From Gammaproteobacteria bacterium (GTDB lineage: Bacteria; Pseudomonadota; Gammaproteobacteria; UBA4575): 17,458 nt of DNA. Where the stretch lies: NCBI GenBank assembly GCA_028281205.1, contig JANQKJ010000174.1:1-17458 (forward strand), in the 5' to 3' direction. Under the pieces are notes generated by a model. It was given only the letters and a program-made list of their open reading frames with translations. It ran no database searches and was not told where the DNA came from. The position numbers were made by a program, and so were the translations under genes. This document shows, in pieces, positions 7,901 to 15,519 of the stretch (position 1 is the first letter of the stretch; each line of letters starts with the position of its first letter).

Positions 7901-8104
7901 CTCAATTAAAATTGTTACTTGCTTTTCTACTTCTTCAGGTGGCGCACCCTCATATTCTGTAACAATTCGCACCAAATCCAAGTCAACAATGGGAAACATT
8001 TCTTGTGGCATACTTCGCCACGACAATACACCAGCAATAATAATAACTAGCAACAATAAATTAACAATTAACGAATTGCGGATAGAAAACTGAACAATAC
8101 CCAT
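4958..8104 (-). CDS. RND-family efflux transporter permease subunit
   Basis: An inner-membrane, proton-driven pump that exports small molecules as part of a tripartite complex. At 1048 residues it has the normal AcrB-like length and layout: a first membrane helix at about 11-29, a periplasmic domain, TM2-6 at about 333-480, TM7 at about 517-533, a second periplasmic domain, and TM8-12 at about 872-1027. The TM4 motif GMIVDDAIIVTENV contains the proton-relay Asp396-Asp397. In TM10, GIVVNDSLILVDFAK has Asn940-Asp941 where AcrB has Lys-Asn, so it belongs to a different RND branch from the classic AcrB type and substrate cannot be inferred. The adaptor gene ends 8 nt upstream. No outer-membrane TolC-like gene is in the window, so the pump probably uses one encoded elsewhere. 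Confidence 0.95.
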   Translation of the reverse strand: MGIVQFSIRNSLIVNLLLLVIIIAGVLSWRSMPQEMFPIVDLDLVRIVTEYEGAPPEEVEKQVTILIEEEIETLPDVDVVTSESSEGLSKIEIKLKTDVDVDDFLREVRSVVDSIDDFPAQAETPEISRLKTRFPVISVTLYGDTGLGILYETAEDVRRELLGLPGVASVGIAGDREWELWVIVDPHEMAARNVSLAEVQNTLTQNLQDLPGGSLQAAEGDILLRGMGVAPNADAVSRLVLRGNTGGGQLTLSEIAEVDLRLEEAKTIGRFNGEPSVNITVTKTARASTIDVADAVKNYTADLQNSLPTGMKVGLFSDLSVYVKNRLETVMSSGIVGLVLVLISLYVFLNFRVAFITALGIPVSFLVAIILIHYLGFTINMISLFAFLIALGMIVDDAIIVTENVYRHMEAGVERERAALIGAKEVFWPVVASTCTTVAAFMPMFGVSGTLGKFIEVIPVVVSAALIGSLIEAFLILPAHSAELLRIDKKQRKENLFWKKALEKYLSLLRWALHNRYVVSAITIGVLTIILTYAQTRLPYNQFGNVEIGQFLINVEAPNTYSVEDSTQLARQIEEKINTVIEQDELKSMLTNVGVILIDFNRLKMGSHYVQFIIDLEKPAPKTIIEKYISPVVNLKFRNEGTRTRNTEDIIDAIRSEIESITGIQRFSILRPQGGPSGSDIEVGVVGENINELLEDSGKISNFLKRLPGVRDVRQDLEPGKLEYQYTLNERGRNLGLTQAELSNAVRTGFVGLEVTHVNWVEDRYPVRVIYPDSLRKNSSSLANLPITLPEGRTVYLGEVADITLGRGLGTILRRDAQRLAVVTAEVNLDTTTPLEVNDLIALEFAELMDRESGNQLLFLGEKKEANDSFNDMFNVLIISLAIIFFILAALFKSLLDPFVIMLAIPFAIVGVIIGHMIFDYNLQFLSMIGFLALTGIVVNDSLILVDFAKKRRAQGLDCLDAVVDAGRVRIRPILLTTITTFLGISPLIFFASGQTAFLSPMAVSLGFGLIFATMLILVVVPCFYMVLDDLRRTTYERIINRNRELTN

Positions 8105-8112
8105 AATGCTTT

Positions 8113-9306
8113 TTATTCAGTCGTAACTTGTTGTTGGTCAACTAAGGAATTAACATCACGCGCGACAATCATTTGCCCAACATCCAACCCAGCTGACACC
8201 ACCACCTCATTACTAATACGGCGGCCAAGTTGTATAGGAGTTTTATGAATAATGTTATTGTCAATGGTATACACATAAGAACTACCAAACTGATTTAATA
8301 CTGCAGAAATAGGAACCAATAGAGACTCAGCTTGCGCTGCTAATGGCATATATACTGTTGCTAACATGCCTGATTGTATATTGTCACTTGAAATTCTCAC
8401 CCTGACTTGATGAGTATTAGTATTAACATCTGGATCAAGCTGTAGTGCAACAACATTACCTAGTAATTCTTTTCCATTAACTTTTACTGCGACTTGCTGG
8501 TTTAATTCCAGCCCTGTAATTACCTCGCCTCTAACATCTAGTTGCACATCAAATTGACTGACATCAGCTAATATTATTGCAACATCGTTAGTGTTAACGT
8601 AATCTCCCTCATCCACAAATACTTCATTAACAACTCCATCAAACGGTGCTTTCAGGGTTGTCCTGGTGAGATTTCGTTTAGCTAGATCATGTTGCGCTTT
8701 TTTCATTTGTACGCGCGCATTACTTGTTGCTACAGAATACTCAAGACGGGCAACTTCCGCTTGCAAATCAAATACCCGTTGCCGGGTACTATCAAGTTGA
8801 GACTGAGCAATTAGGTTGCGCGCCACCAGGCTTTGCAAGCGTTGCTCTTCCTGTTGCTGCAGTTGTAAATTATTTTGTGCCAGTTTCAATAACTCTTTAT
8901 CCCGACCCACCCCTTTGCGTTCTATCGTTAACTCTGCTGCCATTTGTTGCAGCTGGTCTCGGTAATCAAAGGCATCAAGTTTTATTAGCACTGAGTTGGT
9001 ATTCACAACATTGCCAGGTTCTACATTACGTGCAATAACATTACCGGATACTTCAAACCGTACTTGCGCGGTCTTAATCGGTTGCAAGCGACCGGTAATG
9101 ATTTCCCGCGGATGTACGAGACGTTTTTCCACCTCGACTAGAGCTACCTTTACCGGAGCTAACTGTTCAAGTTTGGCCTGGGGTTGAGGCTTAGTCCAGA
9201 GCAATAACCAGACAATAATAATGGTTATAACTGCGATACTCGTAATTGCTGTTGCAATTGGCAAAACAGCACCTTTATGCTGTTTATGCTTTATAATCCT
9301 GTCCAT
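8113..9306 (-). CDS. RND efflux periplasmic adaptor (membrane fusion protein)
   Basis: Links the inner-membrane RND pump to an outer-membrane channel. The 397-residue protein has a basic N-terminus and one membrane span (about 14-37) with no lipobox, so it is probably anchored by that helix. The order then fits the family: a first lipoyl half (about 68-115; GRLQPIKTAQVRFEVSGNV, EPGNVV), a coiled coil rich in Gln, Leu and Glu (about 117-210), the second lipoyl half (LKAPFDGVVNEVFVDEGDYV), and beta-barrel and membrane-proximal domains to the end. It is the first gene of the minus-strand run; the permease gene starts 8 nt after its stop, so the two form an operon. It is divergent from lptD across 146 bases. 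Confidence 0.94.
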   Translation of the reverse strand: MDRIIKHKQHKGAVLPIATAITSIAVITIIIVWLLLWTKPQPQAKLEQLAPVKVALVEVEKRLVHPREIITGRLQPIKTAQVRFEVSGNVIARNVEPGNVVNTNSVLIKLDAFDYRDQLQQMAAELTIERKGVGRDKELLKLAQNNLQLQQQEEQRLQSLVARNLIAQSQLDSTRQRVFDLQAEVARLEYSVATSNARVQMKKAQHDLAKRNLTRTTLKAPFDGVVNEVFVDEGDYVNTNDVAIILADVSQFDVQLDVRGEVITGLELNQQVAVKVNGKELLGNVVALQLDPDVNTNTHQVRVRISSDNIQSGMLATVYMPLAAQAESLLVPISAVLNQFGSSYVYTIDNNIIHKTPIQLGRRISNEVVVSAGLDVGQMIVARDVNSLVDQQQVTTE

Positions 9307-9452
9307 TGACGTTGTTATGTTCCTTGAGTGTGCTCTTTATACATTATGCGAACGTACTAACATGGTTTGACTGGATTAAAGCGGCATAAGTTTTAACCAA
9401 ACCGTATGCGTCGCATTCTATTTTAATAACTATAAGAAACTACACGAATTCC
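9307..9452. promoter_or_regulatory. Divergent promoter region between efflux adaptor and lptD
   Basis: These 146 bases must hold promoters for both the efflux operon (minus) and lptD (plus). TTGACT at 9367-9372 is a fair -35 for lptD, but no good -10 stands at the right distance. I looked for the SigmaE pattern that drives lptD in E. coli and found no convincing match. A short perfect palindrome ATGCG-T-CGCAT lies at 9406-9416, about 40 nt before the lptD start. It could be a regulator site, but it is short. Confidence 0.4.
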
Positions 9453-11621
9453 ATGCATTTGCGCGCACTTATTTTTCTCTGTCTTTGCGTCCACTGCACC
9501 AACATATATGCGGATGCTACTCAACCTGATTCGCAATGGCGCCAATGTGGTCGGCAACCTAGCCAATATAAACCTCCAGCAAGCCCATCTACGGCTGAAG
9601 ATGTCAAAGATGATAGCCGTCGAGTGCACTTATTTCGAATCGAACAAGATGTGCACGCTGACCGCGTACAGTACTCCGAAAAAGAAAAGAAAGCGATTGC
9701 CACAGGCAATGTTCTGTTACGTGATCCAGACTTAGACATCACTTCTGAGCGGGTTGATTATTGGACAGAAGATGAAACCGCCAAAGCTGAAAATGTTCGT
9801 TATTGGTATCACCCATCACATGGTAGCGGAACTGCCGATCAAGCTGAGCGAGTATCACAAGATGTAGTAAAGTTAGAAAACACCACTTATTCAACTTGCG
9901 ACTTCGAAGATAGAGACTGGGAACTCAAAGCCAAAAAAGCAACTCTTGATAGAGAAAAAGGTGTTGGTAGCGCTAAGCATGTAACAGCAAAATTTAAAGG
10001 CGTCCCTTTTTTCTACTCTCCCTGGTTGAGTTTTCCACTTAATAATGAACGTAAAACTGGCTTTCTTGCACCTGTGTTTGGCCGCAGTAGTAATTCAGGT
10101 ATAGATATAGAAACACCATTTTATTGGAATATTGCCCCACATCGTGATGCTTTGTTCACACCGCGCTACTTATCCAAGCGTGGTGTTTTATTAGGAGGAA
10201 ATGCACGCTATCTTAATGACACCAACTTTGGTGAAGTAAATCTGCAATTTTTAGATGATCGTGATTTTGATGATGACCGTTATCTGGTTTCAATAGACCA
10301 TGAACAGAGATTTAGCGATCACTTTAGAGGTGACTTAATTTACAATAATGCATCTGATGATGATTACTTCGAAGATCTAGGTGATTCAATTGGAGTAACA
10401 AGTACTAGACAACTAGAAAGACGTGGCGATCTTGTCTACAGTAACTCACACTTTGGGGGCTATTGGAGCGGCTTACTTCGCTTCCAGCAATTCCAAATTG
10501 TAGATGACCAAAGCCTACCTATAAACGATCCATTCAAGCGGCTACCTCAAATTGTCATTAATAACTCATTCGCACAATTACCATTAGGACTTGAATTCAA
10601 TTCTCGTGGCGAGTGGGTTGCTTTTGACCATGACGATAGAGTAGATGGTAACCGTTTAGATTTATTTACTGAAATATCACGACCTTGGACCGCCCCAGGT
10701 TATTTCATAACTCCGTCCATGCGCTTTAGACACACATCGTATGATTTATCCAGTTCTGAAAATAATAATGACCCTAGTAGAACACTTCCAAGTTTTTCTC
10801 TTGATAGTGGTTTAATTTTTGAACGTGAAGCATTTTCAAATCGAGTGCGACATACACTGGAACCACGACTGTTTTATCTATATACCCCTGAAAGAAACCA
10901 TTCAGATATTCCACTATTTGATACGGGTGAATATGAATTCAGCTTCGCACAATTATTTAGAACCGACCGCTTCTCTAGTGCTGATCGGGTATCAGATGCT
11001 AACCAACTCACCGCTGCCATTACCACTCGTTTCATTAACCAAGATAATGGAGACGAACTGGCACGCGCAAGTATTGGGCAAATCTTTTACTTCGAAGACC
11101 GCGAAGTATCGCTAAATAACACTGGCGACGACGACGATAATACTTCAAACATTGCTGGCGAATTACAAATAAGCTTAACAGATCGATGGCAGGCCATTGC
11201 CGCTGCACTGTGGGATCCTCAAGAAGAAGAATTCAACCGAACTAATACTCGCTTGCAATATCGAAGTGCTAATAACTTCATTTTCAATATTGGTCACCGT
11301 TTTCGTCGTGAAGATTTCTCACAGTCTGATATTTCATTCATTTACCCTATTAGCGAACAGTGGCGCGCAGTAGGACGATGGAATTATGACTTCAAAGATA
11401 AGCGAGACCTTGACCTCCTGGGCGGCTTAGAATATGACACTTGCTGCTGGAAACTTAGCTTTGCTGCACGTCGCTTTACCAATGACAGTGAAGGCGATTT
11501 CAACAACAGTATTGAAATACAACTAACTCTTAAAGGGCTGACCTCGCTGGGGTCGCCTATTACTGAGCAACTACAACGTAATATTCGCGGTTATGAAGAT
11601 CAAAACACATTCAAATACTAA
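9453..11621 (+). CDS. lptD: LPS-assembly outer-membrane protein LptD
   Basis: Outer-membrane beta-barrel that, with the lipoprotein LptE, inserts lipopolysaccharide into the outer leaflet. The 722-residue product (family usually about 750-850) has a signal peptide cut after NIYA (residue 20). An N-terminal LptA-like beta-jellyroll lies at about 60-145 (VHADRVQYSEKEKKAIATGNV and DITSERVDYW), followed by the barrel domain. GVPFFYSPWLSFPLNNERKTG (about 182-202) is a hallmark stretch. All four cysteines that form the two interdomain disulfides in E. coli are present: C32, C149, C664 and C665. The barrel is notably acidic, with runs such as DDDD and DDRDFDDDR. Its 3' end overlaps surA by 29 nt, coupling it to the chaperone that folds it. 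Confidence 0.97.
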   Translation: MHLRALIFLCLCVHCTNIYADATQPDSQWRQCGRQPSQYKPPASPSTAEDVKDDSRRVHLFRIEQDVHADRVQYSEKEKKAIATGNVLLRDPDLDITSERVDYWTEDETAKAENVRYWYHPSHGSGTADQAERVSQDVVKLENTTYSTCDFEDRDWELKAKKATLDREKGVGSAKHVTAKFKGVPFFYSPWLSFPLNNERKTGFLAPVFGRSSNSGIDIETPFYWNIAPHRDALFTPRYLSKRGVLLGGNARYLNDTNFGEVNLQFLDDRDFDDDRYLVSIDHEQRFSDHFRGDLIYNNASDDDYFEDLGDSIGVTSTRQLERRGDLVYSNSHFGGYWSGLLRFQQFQIVDDQSLPINDPFKRLPQIVINNSFAQLPLGLEFNSRGEWVAFDHDDRVDGNRLDLFTEISRPWTAPGYFITPSMRFRHTSYDLSSSENNNDPSRTLPSFSLDSGLIFEREAFSNRVRHTLEPRLFYLYTPERNHSDIPLFDTGEYEFSFAQLFRTDRFSSADRVSDANQLTAAITTRFINQDNGDELARASIGQIFYFEDREVSLNNTGDDDDNTSNIAGELQISLTDRWQAIAAALWDPQEEEFNRTNTRLQYRSANNFIFNIGHRFRREDFSQSDISFIYPISEQWRAVGRWNYDFKDKRDLDLLGGLEYDTCCWKLSFAARRFTNDSEGDFNNSIEIQLTLKGLTSLGSPITEQLQRNIRGYEDQNTFKY

Positions 11622-12915
11622 ATCTTTTACTTTAATTATCAGCATTTGCTACATGCTATTTTGTTTCGCCAGTATTACCCATGCAAGCTTACTAGTAGAT
11701 CGCATTGTGGCAGTTGTTGAAAATGATGTTGTCACTGAAACAGAGTTACTTGAACGCATTAATGTGATTAAAGCGCAGGCTGGCGATCAAGCTAATCTGC
11801 CTGATGAAGCCACACTAGCCGATCAAGTACTGCAACGTATTATAATCGAAAGACTGCAAGTGGAGTGGGGAGAACGCCGCGGTATAACTATTGATGATAT
11901 TTCTCTAGACCAAGCTATGCGTAATCTTGCCCAACGCAATCGTCTAAATTTAGATGAATTCCGAAGTGCATTATTACAGCAAGGCATAGACTACGTCGCG
12001 TTCCGAGATCAAGTGCGCACCGAGATGACTATTGCACAAGTTCAACGACGTGCAGTTGAATCCAATATTCAAGTATCACCCAAGGAAATCGACGATTTAT
12101 TAGCCAGCCAATCAGATTCCCTAAACTCTAATGCTGAATATAGAATTGCGCATATCCTCATTCAATTACCACAGGATCCAACCCCAGAAGATATCGAAAA
12201 AGGGCGTGCAAAAATAGAAGAACTTCATGCACGAGCAACTAGTGGAGAGGAAAGTTTTACCCAGCTCGCCATAGGCAACTCACAAGCTCAAGATGCTTTA
12301 GAGGGTGGTGATTTAGGTTGGCGTAATAAAGATCAGTTACCAGGCGTGTTTGCGCGCCAACTAAACAATATGCAGCCTGGTGATATTAGTAAAACTTTGC
12401 GTAGTAGTAGTGGTTTCCATATTTTTCGTATCTTAGATAAGCGTGGTGAAGAGCGGGTTATGGTGGATCAAGTACTTTCACGTCATATCTTGATAAAAAC
12501 CAATGCAGTAAAAACTGATGAAGAAGCTCGTAGAGATTTAATATCATTACGATCGCGCATCGTTAATGGAGAAGATTTTTCTGAACTTGCACGCGCTCAT
12601 TCCGAAGATCCAGGCAGCGCATCTAAAGGCGGCGAATTAGGTTGGCTAGCGCCTAGTGTTTTTGCACCTAGTTTTAGAGAAGTAGCTGAAAGCATTCCTG
12701 TTAACGAAATCAGTGAACCATTTAAAAGCCGTTTTGGCTGGCACATTATGCAAGTTATGGATAAAAGAGAGCATGACAATTCGGCTGAAGCAAGACGCAA
12801 CCAGGCACGTGACTTTATCCGTCAGCGCAAATTAAGTGAAGAAAAAGAGCTCTGGTTACGACAGCTACGTGACGAGAGCTACGTAGAAAATAGATTAACG
12901 CTAGATGCTCAGTAA
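11593..12915 (+). CDS. surA: Periplasmic chaperone / peptidyl-prolyl isomerase SurA
   Basis: Escorts unfolded outer-membrane proteins, LptD among them, through the periplasm to the BAM complex. The 440-residue product has a signal peptide cut near THA|S (residue 31), an N-terminal chaperone domain (about 34-175, starting LLVDRIVAVVENDVV), and two parvulin domains: about 181-285 (AEYRIAHILIQLP to GFHIFRILDKR) and 292-392 (DQVLSRHILIKT to FGWHIMQVMDKR). A C-terminal helix returns to the chaperone core. The ATG lies inside lptD, 29 nt before its stop. An in-frame ATG 20 codons later would destroy the signal peptide, so the first is preferred. The ribosome site is weak, consistent with translational coupling to lptD. 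Confidence 0.96.
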   Translation: MKIKTHSNTKSFTLIISICYMLFCFASITHASLLVDRIVAVVENDVVTETELLERINVIKAQAGDQANLPDEATLADQVLQRIIIERLQVEWGERRGITIDDISLDQAMRNLAQRNRLNLDEFRSALLQQGIDYVAFRDQVRTEMTIAQVQRRAVESNIQVSPKEIDDLLASQSDSLNSNAEYRIAHILIQLPQDPTPEDIEKGRAKIEELHARATSGEESFTQLAIGNSQAQDALEGGDLGWRNKDQLPGVFARQLNNMQPGDISKTLRSSSGFHIFRILDKRGEERVMVDQVLSRHILIKTNAVKTDEEARRDLISLRSRIVNGEDFSELARAHSEDPGSASKGGELGWLAPSVFAPSFREVAESIPVNEISEPFKSRFGWHIMQVMDKREHDNSAEARRNQARDFIRQRKLSEEKELWLRQLRDESYVENRLTLDAQ

Positions 12916-12945
12916 ACAGTTCACACTTCAATTTGTTTACACTAG

Positions 12946-13911
12946 ATGAGCACCCTGCCTTTAGCTATCACAGCTGGAGAACCTGCCGGAATTGGCATTG
13001 ATATAATTTTACAGTCGTCAGACCAGCTAAATGATTGCGTTATCATTGCCGACAAGTATGAATTAATAAAGCGCGCAAAACTTTTGGGTATTGACATCGA
13101 AACATGTAATCATGTGCCCACCCAACCTAAGCAACTTCGTGTCAAGCATATTCCTGTTGCGCAACCGGTCCATTGTGGCGCGCCAAACCCAAATAATGCG
13201 CACTATGTTTTGCATTGCCTGGACGAAGCATTACGTGGTATTGAAACTCAAGAATATTCAGCCATGATCACCGCGCCCTTGCATAAAGGCATAATCAATG
13301 ATGCCGGCATCCCATTCACTGGACATACAGAATACTTAGCTGATCGCACCAATTCAGATGTTGTCATGCTATTAGTTGCTGATCAGGTGAGAGTGGCTTT
13401 AGCAACAACGCATTTACCTTTAGCCCAGGTAGCACAGGCAATCACCCCACAACTTTTGACCACAATTATCACCATCTTACATAAAGACTTGATAAACAAA
13501 TTTGGTATATCTCAACCCCGCATTGGCGTGTGCGGCTTAAATCCACATGCAGGTGAACAGGGCCACTTAGGCCGTGAAGAACTTGAGGTAATTGAGCCAA
13601 CGCTAAACAAACTAAGAAATCAAGGCATGGATATTTATGGTCCCTACCCGGCTGATACAATCTTTACACCAAAGCAGCTACAATTAGTGGATGTAGTATT
13701 AGCAATGTATCATGACCAAGGCTTGCCCACGCTTAAGCATATAGGTTTTGGTCATGCAGTGAATACAACTTTGGGTTTGCCGATAATCCGCACTTCCGTT
13801 GACCATGGCACAGCCATAGATCTCGCAGGTACGGGTAAAAGTGATGCAGGCAGTTTAATTGCCGCAGTCAAACTTGCCAGACAGCAGGTCAACACAATGC
13901 AACTGAAATGA
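12946..13911 (+). CDS. pdxA: 4-hydroxythreonine-4-phosphate dehydrogenase PdxA
   Basis: Cytoplasmic NAD-dependent enzyme of the DXP-dependent vitamin B6 pathway; oxidises 4-phosphohydroxy-L-threonine, and the decarboxylated product is condensed by PdxJ to pyridoxine phosphate. The 321-residue length is close to the usual 330. The start LAITAGEPAGIG is typical. The three metal-binding histidines are present: H156 (TTHLPL), H201 (NPHAGE) and H256 (MYHDQG), each ten residues earlier than in E. coli. The substrate loop TAPLHKGIINDAGIPFTGHTE and the end motif TSVDHGTAIDLAGTGKSD are intact. It starts 30 nt after surA without a strong ribosome site. Confidence 0.96.
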   Translation: MSTLPLAITAGEPAGIGIDIILQSSDQLNDCVIIADKYELIKRAKLLGIDIETCNHVPTQPKQLRVKHIPVAQPVHCGAPNPNNAHYVLHCLDEALRGIETQEYSAMITAPLHKGIINDAGIPFTGHTEYLADRTNSDVVMLLVADQVRVALATTHLPLAQVAQAITPQLLTTIITILHKDLINKFGISQPRIGVCGLNPHAGEQGHLGREELEVIEPTLNKLRNQGMDIYGPYPADTIFTPKQLQLVDVVLAMYHDQGLPTLKHIGFGHAVNTTLGLPIIRTSVDHGTAIDLAGTGKSDAGSLIAAVKLARQQVNTMQLK

Positions 13912-13921
13912 ATTTTAGCTT

Positions 13922-14497
13922 ATGAAAAAACTTATCCCTTTTAGCTTTTTACTTATCGCCATCTGTGCTTGTGCTGATAATACATCACAACAAGAAGAGG
14001 AGTTTCAACAACAAGCATCTTTAAAAATTAAAGCATTGGCAAACGAATTAAAGCAAGCATTAAGCACTTCAATGCAATCAGGCGGACCAGTTGCTGCGGT
14101 CCAAACATGCAAACTAGAAGCTCCGAAGATTACTCATGCCTTGAATGACCATCTTGTCATTAAACGCACCAGTTTGAAATTACGCAACCCAGACAATGCA
14201 CCTGACCTATGGGAGAAAGAGATCCTTGCTAGCTTTGAAAAAAAACTTGCTAGTGGCACACCCATTGATCAATTAATCCATAGCGAAACAATCAAAACAA
14301 AAAACAGCACAACCTTAAGAATGATGCGCGCTATTCCTACTCAAGGTTTATGCTTAAGTTGCCATGGAGACAAGCAAACTATGGGCGAAGACCTGGCTAA
14401 TGCATTAGAAGAATCTTACCCCAACGACTTAGCTACGGGTTTTCAAGTAGGTCAAATACGTGGCGCATTCTCAGTTAAACAGATAATAGAAAATTAA
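13922..14497 (+). CDS. Tll0287-like (DUF3365) haem-binding exported protein
   Basis: Predicted periplasmic or lipid-anchored c-type haem protein, possibly a redox or gas sensor. The 191-residue product has an N-terminal export signal; ICAC (14-17) could be a lipobox, or the signal could be cut after ACA (18). The Tll0287-like domain is recognisable by QTCKLEAPKI (61-70) and RTSLKLRNPDNAPDLWE (82-98). A single c-type haem site CLSCH is at 144-148, His148 being an expected iron ligand. There is no membrane helix or output domain after it, so it would act alone or pass a signal to a partner. It starts 10 nt after pdxA, so it is probably in that operon, but it is absent from the E. coli arrangement. 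Confidence 0.85.
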   Translation: MKKLIPFSFLLIAICACADNTSQQEEEFQQQASLKIKALANELKQALSTSMQSGGPVAAVQTCKLEAPKITHALNDHLVIKRTSLKLRNPDNAPDLWEKEILASFEKKLASGTPIDQLIHSETIKTKNSTTLRMMRAIPTQGLCLSCHGDKQTMGEDLANALEESYPNDLATGFQVGQIRGAFSVKQIIEN

Positions 14498-14508
14498 AGA
14501 TATTATTT

Positions 14509-14886
14509 ATGAGTACACTACCTCAAGCTTTTTTGGATGCATGGGAGAATAGAGAACCACGCATGATCTTTACTACTGTCGACAAACAGCATAAACCTAA
14601 TGCCATTTGGGTGTTGTGCGTTAAGATGCTAGATAATCAACGCATATTAATTGCTAATAATTTTTTTAATAAAACGCTAGAAAATATTAATAATAATAGT
14701 CACGGTTCATTACTAATGATTGCGCCTGAAAGAGAAGCTTACCAAATAAAAGGCTCCATTGAATATTATACAGAAGGCAAAATTTTTGATGACATGAAAG
14801 AATGGCTTGACCCTAAATTTGCTGGCGTCGGAGCAACAATACTTAACATTGAATCCATCTATTATGGCGCAGAAAAAGTTTTTTAA
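14509..14886 (+). CDS. Pyridoxamine 5'-phosphate oxidase-like flavin split-barrel protein
   Basis: A 125-residue cytoplasmic protein of the FMN-binding split-barrel type. Family features seen are FTTVDKQHKPNAIWV (21-35, first barrel strands), ILIANNFFNKTLENI (46-60, the phosphate/flavin-contact strand and helix), and AYQIKGSIEYYTEG (77-90). It is far shorter than true PdxH (about 215 residues) and lacks its C-terminal substrate motifs, so despite lying two genes from pdxA it should not be called a vitamin B6 oxidase. Small members bind FMN, F420 or haem and often have unknown reductase or sensor roles. It begins 11 nt after the haem protein gene, and the next gene starts 4 nt after its stop. 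Confidence 0.82.
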   Translation: MSTLPQAFLDAWENREPRMIFTTVDKQHKPNAIWVLCVKMLDNQRILIANNFFNKTLENINNNSHGSLLMIAPEREAYQIKGSIEYYTEGKIFDDMKEWLDPKFAGVGATILNIESIYYGAEKVF

Positions 14887-14890
14887 TTAT

Positions 14891-15400
14891 ATGAAAAAGT
14901 TACTCATACTTATTTGCATCTTCACATTCCTGCTAAATACCACATCCGCGAATGAACCCGATGCAAATAAAGTTAAATCAGTCAAACTTAACTCAGCTAA
15001 CGATTTCCAATTATTAAATGAAGAAGTTGCCACCCTCACCATTCGCCCTTTAAAAGAAAAACTGCGTTCAATTGAAAATTTAAAAGATACAGAAGCTGTA
15101 GGGATCACATTTTTAGGCAGGTTAACACTCAGTGAAAGCGCTACACCATTAAGCGCGTTACGCGAATTATCGGTGCAAATCTCTAGCGGATTAAATTTGG
15201 ATTTAGCTTTAATTACTGATTCAACAACTTCTGAATCCTTAAAGCCACATGAAATGTTATTACTATATCACCCACAACTGGTAATCACACTTGCTCTGAC
15301 AAAAATTGAGGACAGCGATGAATATACACTGATTGGCACCTATGCTATTCCTGTCGATAAAACACTTCAACAAGCAGAAATAGCATCAACAGAGCAATAA
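14891..15400 (+). CDS. Predicted exported protein of unknown function
   Basis: I do not recognise this 169-residue protein. The ATG at 14891 gives a textbook signal peptide (MKKLLILICIFTFLLNTTSA, cut near residue 20), while an earlier in-frame start at 14807 would overlap the flavin gene and bury that peptide, so it is rejected. The mature part has mixed alpha/beta character: a charged helix at about 40-62, a strand-like ITFLGRLTL (72-80), LDLALITD (103-110) and a hydrophobic HPQLVITLALTKI (127-139). It contains no cysteine after the signal peptide. It is the third of three tightly spaced genes inserted between pdxA and rsmA, which suggests a shared role with the haem and flavin proteins. Confidence 0.7.
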   Translation: MKKLLILICIFTFLLNTTSANEPDANKVKSVKLNSANDFQLLNEEVATLTIRPLKEKLRSIENLKDTEAVGITFLGRLTLSESATPLSALRELSVQISSGLNLDLALITDSTTSESLKPHEMLLLYHPQLVITLALTKIEDSDEYTLIGTYAIPVDKTLQQAEIASTEQ

Positions 15401-15486
15401 TAGTCAGCGGATATACCTAACGCTCTTATAACGACCCCATCTATTTCTTAACTCTATTCACACAAACTAAAAAAATACTATTTGAT

Positions 15487-15495
15487 TGTTATAAT
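15487..15495 (+). promoter_or_regulatory. Extended -10 promoter element upstream of rsmA
   Basis: TGTTATAAT is an exact extended -10 (TGn-TATAAT). No good -35 lies 17 nt upstream, which an extended -10 can tolerate. Transcription would begin near 15502, giving a leader of about 60 nt that contains the 15520-15548 inverted repeat. This would let rsmA-apaG-apaH be expressed independently of lptD-surA-pdxA. Confidence 0.6.
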
Positions 15496-15519
15496 GTTTT
15501 AATTCAAACCAAAAAGCAT

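Noticed and set aside
7527..8093. A 188-codon plus-strand open frame opposite the 5' end of the RND permease gene
   Set aside because: It is antisense to a strongly conserved coding region. Its translation is Ser/Thr-rich with no family features, as expected for a shadow frame.
9330..9400. SigmaE-type promoter for lptD (GAAC...TCTAA pattern)
   Set aside because: GAAC occurs near 9350, but no matching -10 stands at the right distance.
13922..14886. Reading the flavin protein as PdxH because pdxA is close by
   Set aside because: At 125 residues it lacks the C-terminal half and substrate residues of PdxH; only the split-barrel fold is shared.
14807..15400. Longer version of the exported protein starting at 14807
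   Set aside because: It would overlap the flavin protein gene by 80 bases and hide a clear signal peptide. The ATG at 14891 gives a normal one.
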